Shown piece after piece: positions 1 to 11,048 of a stretch of DNA of 64,000 nucleotides. Under the pieces are notes generated by a model that worked only from the letters and a program-made list of their open reading frames with translations, searched no databases and was not told the origin of the DNA. A program made the position numbers and the translations under genes. This DNA is from Pseudeuparius sepicola (taxonomy: Eukaryota > Arthropoda > Insecta > Coleoptera > Anthribidae). The stretch covers positions 20,369,647 to 20,433,646 of the forward strand of contig OY987298.1 of assembly GCA_963920635.1 (NCBI GenBank). The letters are read 5' to 3'. Positions within the stretch are counted from its first letter, which is position 1, and the number at the start of each line of letters is the position of its first letter.

Positions 1-237
1 GTCGAATTTGCACTTGCGTACTTACATGGAAAGAAGCCCGCTTTTCGATGCCGACTTAATGTTGCGTCTCTATGGAAGTAGTGAAAAACAAACGTTGGAA
101 ATATTTCCTCTACATAATATGCTATTGCCTCAATCGTTTGGAGATTCGAATGTGCTTCTGATGGCATTGTGAAAACTGGTGAGTTCTCGAGCTGTAACAA
201 TATGAATCACAGCAAAGGAAATAATATTTGAATAGTT
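1..237. other. No recognisable feature
   Basis: AT-rich sequence with no coding, RNA or repeat structure that I can recognise. Confidence 0.5.
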
Positions 238-575
238 AAAGAATCTCAGGAAGGACTGAACGCTCTATGTCAGTAGCGTAGCTAGGGGTCTTGGGGCCCC
301 GGTGCAGAATCCTGCATGGAGGCCCTCGCTCTTGTTAGAATTGCTGTAATATCAAGGATTTCTTTAACTTAAGAATATAACTAAACGTGCCTTATAACTT
401 TTTGTCTTTATCGTAGGTACCGATTTCAGGAAAAAATGAAGATTCCTGCCTTGATTAGTTTGTCGAAACAACTCGAAGGTGCGCGCCATTGTAAAAAACG
501 AACCAAAGACTGTTCCGGTCGAGCCTTAAGCCCAAATTTGTTGTTTCCTGGGGTTCTTTATTCAAAGGAAGTAAT
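238..575 (+). repeat. Dispersed repeat, copy A (partner at 46403-47455)
   Basis: Two blocks match a second locus in the same order and orientation. The stretch ending GCTCTATGT at 270 matches 46403-46440, and the stretch from TTAGAATTGCTGTA to the TTTATTCAAAGG motif near 570 matches 47245-47450. In this copy the 66 bases between the blocks begin CAGTAGCGTAGCTAGGGG, which resembles a hAT-type terminus, so a truncated hAT end may sit at 271-336. In the other copy a foldback element occupies the same interval. The identity of the parent repeat is unknown. Confidence 0.6.
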
Positions 576-2114
576 AATAATAGTATTATACTCTTTATGT
601 AAAATCTCGTGGTTTGCGAGCCATTTTATAGAATTTTTCGTGCTTCTGTATAGGTACGATATATTTTTATGGTTTCGACCCGGATAGAAATTAAAGTCCC
701 TTGGGGAATTTCGTATATCTTTATTTGCTCTCTTTAGTTTGTATGAATGTTTCTTCTATTTCTATTATTAAATCTGGCAGCCCTGCGATATTGTAAACGT
801 CAATGCTGCGATTTTCTCTTTCGACATGTCTATGCAAACCTAACCTTTATATTTTGTTTGTTACTCAAGTATAACGTTGCCACTAACCTTCATTAAAATA
901 TTTGTAAAGAATTTTGTTGGCGTCTTTTGACAGTTTTTTGTGCACCTAGAAGTGCGATAAACCGTGTTTTCATCGATCTACATCTAAAGCGAATAATATA
1001 TGGTGAAGAAGTGTTTTGTGGCATATTGCAAAAGCAATTCCGTAAATACTAGAACAAAGATTTTTGTACAAGTATTTTTTGTAGCTGATAAAAGGCATCT
1101 CGGTCACAAAATATAGAAGAACCGCTAATGAAAACAATACAATACATATTTCTGTTTAAATCTAAAGTTTAACTCTAAAATATAATAGTTTCCAAGGTTA
1201 GTTTATAGGAAGGTTAGGACATTCCACGACTTGGAAGGGAAAGGGGGGGGGGGCTGAGAGAGGCAAGGGGATGAATGGGTGAATTTAAGTTGGCAACATT
1301 TACACGTGAATTGGCGGTTTAGTAACTCCCTAAACATTTAACGCTTCCAGCCATAGCATATAGGCACACACAGACATTTTTGGCAGTCAACTGCGTATAT
1401 ATTTCGTGGGTTCTTTAGTTTACAACGTGTATTTTTTTGTTTTCGATTTCCGCTGCCCCTTCTGATACGCCACTGGCATCAAGCTGTGAGAAGAAGAGGC
1501 GGAGGCGCGCGATGTTGCCGGTGGTGGGTTTTGTGGTTTTGTTTAAGAGCAAAGGAATAATTCTTCCTTTACTCAATGCAACTATGCATGTGAATTAATG
1601 TTTTATGTTCTACGATATCCTCTGGAGCGTACCTAGAAACTCAATGCATTACATCATATATTATTATCTATATTAGTATATTATTAACCAAACTTATGTA
1701 TTAAAAAATGTCCATTCTTCTCTTCTATAGAGGACTGATTTTCGGCCTTTGTTAATATTTGATAGGCAACGAATAACGGGTCATTAAATATCTCCTCGAG
1801 TGCAGCTTTTTCCAAATATTTGTTTCTGCCAGCCAAAGGCCCTTTTGGGACTCTTTGCCTATTGTTCGCGCCGTCAGTCTTCATATTGTCTGTCGTTTAC
1901 AATCGCGATCGTTCCTCTTTTTTCGCGTCCCGCCTTTCACCGTCCCGGCGATATTTTCCCCAGCGACACCAACGCGAAACGCAAAGAGTGCGATGGCGAC
2001 GACGAATAAAAAAAAGTCATCGTCGTTTTGAAGTTGTAGGAAGCGGCAATTGTGTCGAATATTCCGTGGAAGGTTAGTCAATTTATTACCTTGGCCGAGA
2101 CGAAATTGGCACAT
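576..2114. other. AT-rich region; poly-G run and one orphan hAT-type end
   Basis: Nothing coding is supported. A G-run lies at about 1243-1253. At 1457-1475 the sequence CTGATACGCCACTG matches the inverted terminus of the hAT-type element at 34768-36061, but no partner end was found nearby, so it is an orphan end. Around 1900-2020 the sequence is less AT-rich, with no recognised domain. Confidence 0.4.
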
Positions 2115-2170
2115 ATGGCCCTCGGGCAAACACTGAGCTTTGTCAAAATCCTAGGTGACCTTGACTTTTA
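2115..2170 (+). pseudogene. LINE ORF2 C-terminal fragment
   Basis: The stretch containing AGCTTTGTCAAAATCCTAGG and the following GTGACCTTGA matches the last coding bases of the LINE at 60000-60995, where AGCTTCGTCAAAAGCCTAGG encodes the end of the ORF. Only some 55 bases remain, so this is a small broken piece of the same R1/jockey-like family. The LINE tail repeat is not seen directly after it. Confidence 0.5.
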
Positions 2171-2176
2171 ATTGAG

Positions 2177-4004
2177 TACACAGCAAAAATTTTCTCGGTA
2201 AAATTACTTGTACCTCCAGTTTCATAAAATTCCTCTGAAATACATGTAACTATTTTCCAAGCATTTAATTATTGTTACATTCCATTAAATTACTGAATTT
2301 TACATGGCTTTGCAAAGAAAAATGCATTTCCCCAACAGCAATTTTACGTAGAAAAATAATTAAAAAAAACTTGAACGAACATACATTTTGAATGATATTT
2401 ACAGTAGGCTGCCAGTATTTAAATCAGTATACAAGAAAAAATCAATGGTTGTAATAGTAATTTTACAAGTACCTATAAATAAAAAAAAATTTCTTTTCAA
2501 GTAGTAGTATCTATACATGATGCTGCACATTATGTCGCAACTACTTTTCCACTGATTTTAATGGAGAAAATTAAATGTTTATCTTTTCTTCATTATAATC
2601 AGCAGAAAAAGTCTTATAACTTTGATAAATTCTAACCGACATTGAAGCCCCAATACAAATAAGTTGGCAATAATGCCGACCTGATTGAAATCAGTCTTCC
2701 TTTTTCCTTTAAAAAAATATTTTTTAATCGGTACTAAAGAGCCTCAAAATCGCCATTAAAAGCTCAGAAGTCGGTACTAAAGTAGATATATATATTGTAG
2801 GGTTTTTTCTATAAAGTTGGCCTTGGCGCCCTTGGCGAGCTTAACTATCAAACGCCAGACTCTAGATTGGATGTACTATTAAACGTAGCCAATTCAAAAC
2901 CCAGCCAATATGATCATTCAACGTTTCAACCTCACTGTTGAACTTCAGTGCATTGGTACAGCAGAATACCTAACTATTATTTCGCTAAATGTACTGGTTT
3001 ACTGGAGAAGCCTAAACTTAAGCTTGCATTAATTTTATACATCTCCAATACTTCACTATTTACACACTTTTTGTTCCATTTATTTTATTGTTATAACTTT
3101 TGATTGCGTATTTGTGGTATTAAAATTATAATATGTCTACCTTTAAATACTGAAACAAAACGTACTATAACTATAACCATATTAATTTGTGAGAAGAAAA
3201 TTATTCTGCACCTACTTGTTTTTAATAGTTTTATTGAAAAAAAATAAACATTATTTTACTATATTATATTATTATACTATATTATCTAGTACCTATTATC
3301 TAGTATTATTATACTATACTCCTATTAACTTTCATTTTTTCTTCGTTCGGTATTCCCCTTCTTTCCCCTTCCAGTATTCCTTTTGGTTTGGTTTCTTTGA
3401 CCTTGTCGCCACCCCTTCTCGAAAACAAATCTTTGGATAAATTCTATAAGGTGGTGGTGGTACCATTGAATAAGGAATGGTGGTACTTATTTCAGGCGGA
3501 TAACCTCACAGAAAGCTGTTACAAAACTTTCCTTCAGGCAGTCCGATTCTATAATTTTTTTGTTCTCCATTACGACGCCAAATTTTCTACTATGATACAC
3601 TGTGCAGTTGTATCCCACATGTACCAGCCTTTTATTACAGTCCTTGTGGTTCTCACTACACACATTGTATAGGTACACTGTGCACTAAATAATACAAACA
3701 CAGAGTAAGAAAATTGCTAATACTATCAATAAAATTAATAATTATTATAGAGGGGAATATTCAATTATCGTACATGTAAAATATATGAATCTGTAAAATA
3801 ATGCAATCAAATGGAATAATAAGTAATTTAAAAGTAAAGTTCACATAGATTACGTTTAGCTTCATGGAATATCTTGTAATACCTAGTAGGGATTAAAACA
3901 AGTAAATTCTTACTTGTACGTGTACCTATATGGAAAAAATACATATAACAACTAGTAAAAACAATGATTTTAATGTAATATTCATGTCTCGTTTTTACTG
4001 TGTA
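2177..4004. mobile_element. Non-coding TIR element with GTAAAATTAC-like subterminal repeats
   Basis: The left end reads TACACAGCAAAAATTTTC and the right end reads GTTTTTACTGTGTA, giving inverted ends of the form TACACAGYAAAAA. Inside both ends there are many copies of short palindromic motifs of the type GTAAAATTAC, TGTAATTTTAC and TTACATGTAA (about 2200-2480 and 3765-3990). No coding capacity is visible. The element at 40271-41918 has similar ends (CACTGTTAAAAA) and the same kind of subterminal repeats, so the two probably belong to one superfamily. No target duplication could be fixed. Confidence 0.5.
2730..2945 (+). repeat. Diverged copy of the 430-bp dispersed repeat
   Basis: The order of motifs (CGCCATTAAAAGCTCAGAA, GGCCTTGGCG, then ATCAAACGCCAGAC, then CAAAACCCAGCCAATA) follows the repeats at 32780-33190 and 38395-38605, but with many differences. 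It is the oldest of the four copies seen and lies inside the 2177-4004 element. Confidence 0.5.
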
Positions 4005-4137
4005 GGGTCAATCAGAAAATATCTATACTGCAATCCACGGGCGTAGCCAGGATTTAGTTTTGGGGGGGGGGGGGTTTAGTTTGAGAAGTAAATAAAACAA
4101 CAAAAATATACTTACATGAAATTTAATATCTATATAT

Positions 4138-4320
4138 TCATCCGAATAAATAGTTTTTCAGTCTCCTTAGGCTCGAGAAAGACCTTTCTGGGGTAGCAGT
4201 GGATACAGGAATGGTAGCCAAGATTTGTAGTAATGTGTAAATATTAGGATAAAGGTTTTTATCGCACATATCTAGGCATTCCAAACTAGATTTCGGGGTA
4301 GGCAGTCTTCTTATCAGCAT
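4138..4320 (-). pseudogene. hAT transposase C-terminal dimerisation domain fragment
   Basis: The peptide contains YPNIYTLLQILATIPVSTA followed by TPERSFSSLRRLKNYL, a clear match to the hAT C-terminal dimerisation region, where the conserved pattern is P.S.A..ERSFS.L...K..LR. In complete family members this is followed by a few dozen residues including a conserved RL.GLALL segment; here a stop follows almost at once, so the C-terminus is also cut. The ATG at 4320 is probably not a real start: the frame is the continuation of a deleted gene. It is not expected to be functional. Confidence 0.85.
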
Positions 4321-4453
4321 GCAAGGTAGCTGAAGCTTTGATAGCTAAATCCAAATTTGTTTCTTTATTAGAAACCCCTTGACCTTGACTACACCACTTT
4401 TTCCAGTATTCCATACCTTTAAGTTTATCACCCTTCCTTTTTTTCCCCTCCAT
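4286..4453 (-). pseudogene. hAT transposase N-terminal remnant
   Basis: Starting at the ATG at 4453, the frame encodes a lysine-rich N-terminus (MEGKKRKGDKLKG) followed by a short segment with a WKKWC motif, then ends at a stop. The frame is open further upstream but only with a GTG, so the ATG is preferred. This resembles the variable N-terminal part of insect hAT proteins of the P52rIPK/ZMYM1-like group, although the domain itself is not diagnostic. It is placed as transposase by its orientation, the TATA-containing region upstream, and the hAT C-terminus that overlaps it in another frame at 4138-4320. The internal deletion joins the two halves out of frame near 4290-4330. Confidence 0.55.
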
Positions 4454-4641
4454 TTTTCGACAGTAATAATGATTCACGTATCTATCCTTAACAAGGTCAT
4501 CGAATAACAGCGCACTAAAATTACTCACTTACACGGTACACTTAATTCTCTTCACTATTCGTTCACCACTTTTCACTTTTATTCGCTTCGAGTTCGCATG
4601 GAACAATACTGCCGTAAGCGCGGTCACGCGCCGCGGCGCCG

Positions 4642-4649
4642 CTTATATA
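4642..4649 (-). promoter_or_regulatory. TATA box of the hAT element
   Basis: On the minus strand TATATAAG sits in a very GC-rich context (CGCGCCGCGGCGCCGC just beside it), about 190 bases upstream of the first transposase ATG at 4453. The position and the GC contrast fit a transposase promoter. Nearby ACTTCCACGAACTTCCAC repeats resemble spaced heat-shock half-sites, but the spacing is not canonical. Confidence 0.5.
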
Positions 4650-5190
4650 GCAGCCCAGTAGCCGTCCAGAAACTTCCACGAACTTCCACAAAGTTCCGCT
4701 CATTTCGACCGAGGGGCGTGGCGAATAATCGAGAAACAACGCAAAGTGTCCCTACAATACAAAATAGTTCGGCTGCAACTGCGTCTGCCTCTCGTCAAAA
4801 GATGGCGCTAGGCGCTACTATGTTTACTAATAATATATTCAAACGTAATAATAATTTAACTCTTCACTCCTCGTATTTTTTCGGTATAATATTAGGTAAT
4901 ATTTTGCTTATTTCGGGGGGGTTTGAACCCCCGAAACCCCCCCCTTGGCTACGCCCGTGCTGCAATCAAATGTAAAGAAGAGCACGTGTGTTGAGATATT
5001 CTCCGAATTTTACACGCATATGAAAACAAGATAAAATCGCATAAATACACTTGCGATCGAGTATAGGATCCCTGTTGCCAGGCCCGCTTCGAGACGGGTG
5101 GTATTCTATGGCCTATTGACCACCTATTGCACGCCATCGAACACGTGTTTTTATTTACGCCATTCGTCAGAGTTATTTAATTTTAGTATA

Positions 5191-5250
5191 GTTAGGTCGC
5201 AGCGTTGATGATTGCCCAACCACCCCTAGAAAATCAAATCTACAATCTAC
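5191..5250 (+). mobile_element. Severely 5'-truncated LINE tail
   Basis: GTTAGGTCGCAG, then CACCCCTAGAAAATC, then AAATCTACAATCTAC match the 3' UTR and the terminal (AATCTAC)n tail of the LINE ending at 60995. Only the last 60 or so bases of the family are present. Confidence 0.6.
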
Positions 5251-7293
5251 GGGCGGGTCTTAAGGTCATAATCGGCCATAATCGCTTAATTATTGCCAAA
5301 TTGTAAATATAGGAAAGTTAGCATTGTAGAAGAAAAATTGTGCTATTATATTTATTGAAAATCTTCCAAATTCAGAACATGTTGGTATGCGTGGTCCGAA
5401 TTTCTATTTTGACATTTTGGATTTTGGAACAAAATGGTCAAAATTTGTTTTTTGCTATAAATATCGGCAACAGTTATTGAAGAAGTGTTTGTCGTGTTAG
5501 AGCGCATCTTTTGATATATCGAAATCAACAAATCAAGCTGTCCGAACTAACCTAGTTGAGGTTACTTCTGTTTTCATTTATTTTTTTAAGACATAGGTTT
5601 AGTTGAAATTCGACTCAGATTTCCTTGTCGTATAAATCAATTTTTGGGACAGGGAAATGTTACTATTTTTGTAACTCCCTATAATTATTATTACCTAAAT
5701 GAAACCATATTCCGAGGGTGATCAAAACCAGTAATTTTTATTTCGAATTATTTGTTTGTTGGAATGTGATAAATCGAAATTTACACATTTAATTGTAATG
5801 AATATTCCTAAATGTGGCGTATGGGAGATAATAATAATATGTTTGTTTGAAATCGTATTAATATGTCCGATTATAAAGTTGCAGTAAATAAATTACTAAA
5901 CCGAGAAAATCGATAAAAACCTTGAAACAATCAGTGAGCAAAAGCCTAATGCATATTTATTTGCAATCTACAGAACCTATTAAAAGACTGGCAACTGGCA
6001 TCACGGGGGGATAATTTTTTTCATTAATGACTCTTTCTGAAATATGGTACTTGACAATATTTTTAATTGTTCTAAAATTGTACTCGGTTTGCAGTAGACG
6101 CACCAACATAACACGTAATAAATGAAACAAGGGCTTTTAACCCTTATTTATTTATGATAATTAAAAACGTGGTGAATTGAATTATCGTCTTTTGTGAAAG
6201 GTATTTATGCCGAATTTTTCTATTGTCGTAGGCCTCACTCAAAACCTAGAATACCATTTTAGTTGCAAGAACGTGTCGATTATAAATATATTGCTGCGAT
6301 TTTGAAGAATCCCCACAGTTGGTCAAGTTTACGAGTTACTCAAGGTGTTTTTTTTTATGGTGCCGACCACTGTTTCCTCTATGTTAGTGATATCTACCAG
6401 TACTGTTGCCGTTCGCTAGTCAGTTGGGAATTATCTATTAGCTACTTCCGTTTATCAAGCTATGAAAGCTTCTCTATTTTTGTTTATTGAGCTACAAACG
6501 TCTCAGTTTAATATAAATAGATGTTTAAATATTGTACATTAAACTTATTTCATGATGGTATGAGATTTTGTGGGCTAATGTGTGCCTGCATTTATTTTGT
6601 TGCGTTTGAAGTTTATAGCTACCTGTAAATTTGCCTTTATCTTACCTTATTTTATCGTTATTATTGCTATTTTTGTACATATCTTGGATATTTTGTAAAT
6701 ATTTGGATTTGGAAACAAATTCAGTATTTGTTGACGGTTATGTTATTATTATTATTTAATACCTTTTATTTTTGATAAGATCTGAAGGTAAAATATAAAT
6801 GAACGAACTTTGAACACAGTGATATACGGGGCGCGATCTATTTCATAGCATTTACCATGCTCTGCTACTGGTAAAAATACCAGACTTATCAGCAGAAATC
6901 ACCCGTATAAAATTCAAAGGTTTTTATGCGGTCGACGTCGACCTAGTCAAGGAGGCAGCCAATAAGAAAGCGAGCGTAGCGATTTGATTGGTCGACGTTT
7001 CGGAGACCCACGGAGCAGGTGTCGATGTGGGCCAGTTAGGCCAGTATAAACAGGGCACGGAAAAAAGGATTGCGCTTTATTGATTTTGGTTTTGTGTATA
7101 GATTTTTGTGTGGTGTTGTTTTGTGTGTAACAAAATTATTGGTCTGCTTTGGTTTGAATTATTTCAATGTTTATTTTGTTATTTTTTAGAGCATTTAAAT
7201 AAAATATTTATAAATATACTTCCTAATTTTTCACTTGTTTTGTTTATAAATGACAAGTATGTAAATGTATCTATTTGGGTTAAAGAAAATATA
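5251..7293. other. No gene recognised
   Basis: Mostly AT-rich unique sequence. A less AT-rich piece at about 6830-7060 contains GGTCGACGTCGACC-like palindromes and a GGCCAGTTAGGCCAG duplication but no coding frame. I see no RNA gene or transposon ends in this stretch. Confidence 0.4.
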
Positions 7294-7950
7294 CAGGGTG
7301 TTAGTAAATAAGTGCGACAAACTTTAAGGGGTAATTCTACATGAAAAAATAATGACAATTTGCTATATATACGTAGGTCCGCAAATGCTTCGTTTCCGAT
7401 ATACAGGGAGTCAAAGTTTTTAAAAAAAATGATAATTTATTTATTGTTATAGCTATGCGCTCGTAACTAAAAATGTTTTATTCGAGATATTTTTATTTTC
7501 ATTTGTTGTTTTGATTTATTGTTGCTGTATAGGATAGGTTTATGATACTGTTGTAATAGAAATTAAAAATACGCGTTATGTTGTTTTATTTTTTTGCATA
7601 AAAATGGCGGCCCCTGTAAAAAGAAGGTAAGAGAGCTTTTTTGTCACTAATTAAACGAGGATTTTAAAAATAATTTTTATTTTAAATTATCTCAGTGGCC
7701 TATCATTTATTTTCTTAAAAATATCGAGGCCATTATTCATATGCACGCCACTGATTAACATAAAATTTTTAATCGGGTGTCAAAAAATGCGCTTTCTAGT
7801 CCTCTTAAAACCCACCAAATTTCATTTGCATATCTTAATCCGTTTCAGCGCAATAAATAAATTATCTTTTTTTTAACTTTGACTCCCTGTATATCGGAAA
7901 CGAAGCATTTGCGGACCTACGTTTATATAGTCATTATTTTTTCATGTAGA
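7294..7950. mobile_element. Foldback element with TACAGGGTGTT left end
   Basis: An inverted repeat joins 7336-7445 to 7850-7950: CGTAGGTCCGCAAATGCTTCG on the left is mirrored by its reverse complement on the right. A TA|CAGGGTGTTAGTAAATAAG terminus stands just outside the left arm; the matching right terminus is not seen, so the right edge may be truncated. It is non-coding. Confidence 0.65.
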
Positions 7951-8188
7951 GATAAAAATACCTTTTAATTACCCGAACCACCCCTTTTATGGCACTCCAA
8001 CAAACCGCGAGCAGTCCGGCTATTATATATAACGTCACAAATCAAGGCTTGTAGATAAAAATTTTTAATTAATAACTACGTTATATATTCTCTTAGGTAA
8101 TTGATGAAAGAGGAACAATTAAGCCACGCACAAACATTTGATTCTTAAAAATAATTTAATTAAAACCAAACCCATTTTATTATTAAAA

Positions 8189-8309
8189 TATATTTATAGT
8201 AATAATATAGATTATAAATTGTAATCGTGACAAAATTATTATTTATTAAATTATACCTATATGACAATGACAATTTTCCCACATATACCGGAATGTTCAA
8301 TACATTACA
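8189..8309 (-). repeat. LTR fragment (3' LTR side) of the gypsy relic
   Basis: It matches 9676-9793 in direct orientation with a handful of substitutions and a small indel. On the minus strand it starts TGTAATGTATTGAAC directly after a polypurine tract, which marks the start of a 3' LTR. The far LTR boundary, to the left of 8189, cannot be fixed. Confidence 0.65.
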
Positions 8310-8635
8310 CTCTTCCCCCTTAGATTGCAAAACAAGTAAAAATTAATACTTACATGAATACAAGAAAAATATAACAAACCTTCATTTTCATAATATAAAA
8401 ATAGCTGCTGTTCAATGAAGGCAAAATTCATTATAAGTTACTTCCATGTGATAATAACATGTCATTTTAAACATTCGATTTTAGTATTGGATTCGTATCT
8501 CGTTTCCAAGTACAACCAATTGACGGAATAAATACTATATAAGTACAACTACCAAGTATTTGTTTAATTACAGCTGGAATCTAGGTGACTTTATTTGAAT
8601 GTCGATAGTTCTTGACCCTAACATTGTCGCCAATA

Positions 8636-9238
8636 TTAAAAATTGGCCTTTTTCTCCCCCCAGAATATATTTTTTGTTGTAGATATTTGTTTGTGTTCAA
8701 CCCTTTGCTGCAAATTAATGTCAACGGAAGGTCTTGCTATACTAAATCTTGTGCGGATATCCCTACCAAATATTAAAGTTGATGGCGAAATGCCTGTTGT
8801 GCACTGAGGAGTTGTTATATAATCGAACAAAAAATTATTTAGTGCATCGGAAATATCCATATTTCTTTTATTACCTAAGGCATTTTTAAGTGCATTTTTG
8901 ATGGTCTTAACACAATTTTTTGCAGCGCCATTTGCTTGCGGATTAAATGGAGCTGAAGTACCTAATATGTGTTATATCATATTTATAAAGATATTGTTTA
9001 AATTCGTTGCTTGTATTTTTTTTTGCATTATCGGACATAATATATTTAGAAATTCCAAAACGAGAAAATGCAGATTGAAGTGCCTTGATAGTAAAATTAG
9101 AAGTAGCATTTTTTGTTGGAAAAACCTCAATCCATTTAGAGTGAGCGTCTAATAAAACTAAAAAATATTGGCCAAGAAATGGACCAAAGTAATCTATGTG
9201 AATCCTATAAAACGGTTCTTCTGGCCATTTTAGCGAAG
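8636..9238 (-). pseudogene. Degenerate gypsy integrase core
   Basis: Reading the minus strand from 9238, the frame gives WPEEPFYRIHIDYFGPFLGQ and then LLDAHSKWIEVFPTKNA, the typical start of the integrase catalytic core in K02A2.6-like elements, with the first catalytic Asp in HIDYFGPF. A second block (YIMSDNA) carries the second Asp. The frame is then broken. At 8636-8860 a separate open frame encodes the following region, including CTTGISPSTLIFGRDIRTR. Frameshifts and stops make it non-functional. It lies opposite in strand to the gag-integrase fusion at 9282-9611. Confidence 0.8.
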
Positions 9239-9281
9239 AAGCTTACAAACTAATTTTTAACTTACTTATCTCTCTATCTAA

Positions 9282-9611
9282 GAAGCCAGAAGAAATTGAT
9301 TACGATGACATAATTAAATTATGGTTTTGAGAGATCGTTTTGTTATTGGTTTTGAACGAGGAGATGTACAAGATAGACTTTTTGAAGAAAAAAATAATTG
9401 CAAATTTGCCGACGTTATTCGTATTGCTTGCTCCAAAATAGCTGGGTTGAACACAAACAAATACAACAAAAAATATGTTCTGGGGGGGAGAAAAAGGCCA
9501 ATTTTTAATATTGGCGACAATGTTAGGGTCAAGGACTATCGACATTCAAATAAAGTCACCTGGATTCCAGCTGTAATTAAACATATACTTGGTAGTTGTA
9601 CTTATATATAG
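9282..9611 (+). pseudogene. gag fragments fused to integrase C-terminus
   Basis: At 9282-9316 the reading KPEEIDYDDIIKL matches the gag region of K02A2.6-like elements. Shifted in frame from 9321 the ORF continues with LRDRFVIGFERGDVQDRLF and FADVIRIACSKIAG, the conserved capsid C-terminal region. At about 9444 it switches without a stop to integrase C-terminal sequence (KRPIFNIGDNVRVKDYRH, WIPAVI). Two deletions are therefore visible, one within gag and one removing everything from the end of capsid to the end of integrase. The ATG at 9321 is internal to gag. The chimera is an open frame of 96 codons, but there is no evidence that it is expressed. Confidence 0.75.
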
Positions 9612-9675
9612 TATTTATTCCGTCAATTGGTTGTACTTGGAAACGACATTCGAATCAAATACTAAAATCAATATA

Positions 9676-9793
9676 ATATACTTATAGTAATAATATAGAT
9701 TATAAATGGTAATCGCGACAAAATTATTATTTATTAAATTATATATGACAATGACAATTTTCCCACATATAACGGAATATTCAATACATTACA
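9676..9793 (-). repeat. Second LTR fragment of the gypsy relic
   Basis: Direct-orientation match to 8189-8309, ending on the plus strand with CAATACATTACA. It abuts the inverted internal segment at 9669, so one side of the LTR is missing. The hAT element at 9807 begins 13 bases further on. Confidence 0.6.
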
Positions 9794-9806
9794 ATTATGA
9801 TTACTA

Positions 9807-10479
9807 AAGGGCGGAATATATGCAAATTGCATATATATGCATTTTTTGCATATTTTATTAAATTTCTCAAAACATTGCATATTTATGGAAAAACTATATT
9901 TTTGTGCATATTTGCATGTTTTTCCTATACTATATCTTATATCTATAAATAATATAGATATAAGATATAACCAAGATTATGAGAGCCCAAATTAGATGCT
10001 ATTGTATAAAAGAATAATGAAGGGTATCTTTAATGGCAGTAAAGAGTATTTTTGATGGTACTTTACTACCCAAATGAAAATATTGTCCTATTACATCGGT
10101 AGATGTTGAGAGAAGCTCTTCTATATATAAACATATTTTTACTGACAGAAGGCAAAGATTTTTATTGGAAAACTTTGAAAGTATTTAATCATAAATTCCT
10201 ACTATACAATTTCAAATTAAAATGTTTTTATAATTCAGCTTTAATATAGGTATTTTACGAGGTGTTTTATGTATTTGTTTTCCTTTCCTTTTTCATAAAA
10301 TAAACCTTTCCTCTAAAATCAGTTTTGGTGTTTTTAAGGTATTTTTACATGTAAAATAAATGCATATTATTGCATATTTGGCCAAATAAATGCATATTAT
10401 TGCATATTTTCAAAAAAAATGATGCATATATATGCGCATATTTCGATTGAAATTAAATGCATAGGTATATTCCGCCCTT
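9807..10479 (+). mobile_element. Non-autonomous hAT element rich in TGCATAT repeats
   Basis: The ends are inverted: AAGGGCGGAATATATGCA on the left and ATATTCCGCCCTT on the right. Both subterminal regions hold a dozen or so copies of TGCATAT/ATATGCA, likely transposase-binding repeats. A relic of the hAT C-terminal domain lies at 10087-10188. The flanking octamers are not a clear duplication (5 of 8 positions match at best). Confidence 0.8.
10087..10188 (+). pseudogene. hAT transposase C-terminal remnant
   Basis: The frame reads PITSVDVERSSSIYKHIFTD then RRQRFLLENFESI and stops. S-V-x-V-E-R-S is the conserved hAT dimerisation motif, and the RR...L....E spacing also fits. Only 33 codons survive. 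There is no start and no catalytic domain. Confidence 0.8.
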
Positions 10480-10499
10480 CCTACCTTATACGTAGGATC

Positions 10500-10870
10500 A
10501 CAGAGCTTGTATTCACCGCGGAAAATTCCCACGAAATAAACAACTTCGCACATTGTTCCCGTACACCATAGACTTTAGTTGCGCTTCTTTTCCTCGGGGC
10601 CCCTCACGAGACTGCGGAATACCCCGAAATTAAATTATAATAGGATATAAAGCATAAAGCGCTCGCGGTGGAGGCGGCGGCGCGGCGGCGGTACGCGGGG
10701 GAGATATTGCCCCTGCCCCCGCCGTCTCGGCTGGCGGGAATTACCGTGCCTCCCCTCCGGGCAAAAATATTAATAATGAACGCCCTTAATTAAGAGCGTT
10801 CGGGATGTGCCCCATTAAAATTAAACTGGCGCGATTCACGGCCCCGACGACGCGGCACAATTCCCGCTCA
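10500..10870. other. GC-rich unique island, possible conserved non-coding element
   Basis: A sharp rise in GC with (GGC)n-like GGCGGCGGCGCGGCGGCGG near 10672-10692, separated by AT-rich homeodomain-type cores (TTAATTAAG near 10791, AAATTAAATTATAATAGG near 10627). There are no transposon ends, no coding frame and no copy elsewhere in the window. An enhancer or a promoter-like CpG island are possible readings. Confidence 0.3.
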
Positions 10871-11048
10871 TACCCGACATCAAAGGTTTTTTTTTCTGTG
10901 CGGGGACCTGTGTGGGACCCTTTGTAGGCGCACAGGGACAGAACGGCAAGCAATCTCGTCAATCTTGAATTTTGGTGGCATATACACCGCAGTCCGGATT
11001 AAGCTTAGGCAATTGTCCTGGAACCTGTTCGTTTGTCTTTCATTGCAG

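Larger units (their letters stand above)
4036..4959 (-). mobile_element. Internally deleted hAT transposon with 8-bp target duplication
   Basis: The ends are inverted repeats, CACGGGCGTAGCCA on the left and TGGCTACGCCCGTG on the right. Both flanks carry the identical octamer CTGCAATC (4028-4035 and 4960-4967), and an 8-bp duplication is the hAT signature. The element still has a minus-strand promoter region and both ends of a transposase gene, but the catalytic middle is missing. G-rich and C-rich runs lie next to the two ends. Perfect ends and a perfect duplication suggest a fairly recent insertion that needed transposase from elsewhere. Confidence 0.9.
8189..9793 (-). mobile_element. Rearranged K02A2.6-like Ty3/gypsy retrotransposon
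   Basis: Two LTR fragments in direct orientation bound the locus (8189-8309 and 9676-9793), and the left one is preceded on the minus strand by a polypurine tract (plus-strand TCTTCCCCCTTAG at 8311-8323). Minus-strand integrase sequence fills 8636-9238. The segment 9240-9669 is inverted with respect to the LTRs and encodes a piece of gag joined to the integrase C-terminus. The sequences at 8477-8703 and 9443-9669 are inverted copies of each other. The structure needs at least two internal deletions and one inversion, or recombination between two copies. Confidence 0.75.

Noticed and set aside
271..1475. One 1.2-kb hAT element with CAGTAGCG and CGCCACTG ends
   Set aside because: The ends are only loosely similar, and the flanks CTCTATGT and GCATCAAG are not a duplication.
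1684..1884. 66-codon minus-strand frame with an ATG and acceptable composition
   Set aside because: No recognised domain, no splice signals that I could connect, and it is short enough to arise by chance.
4650..4720. Heat-shock elements in the hAT promoter
   Set aside because: GAA/TTC units occur but are not in the 5-bp phased arrangement required.
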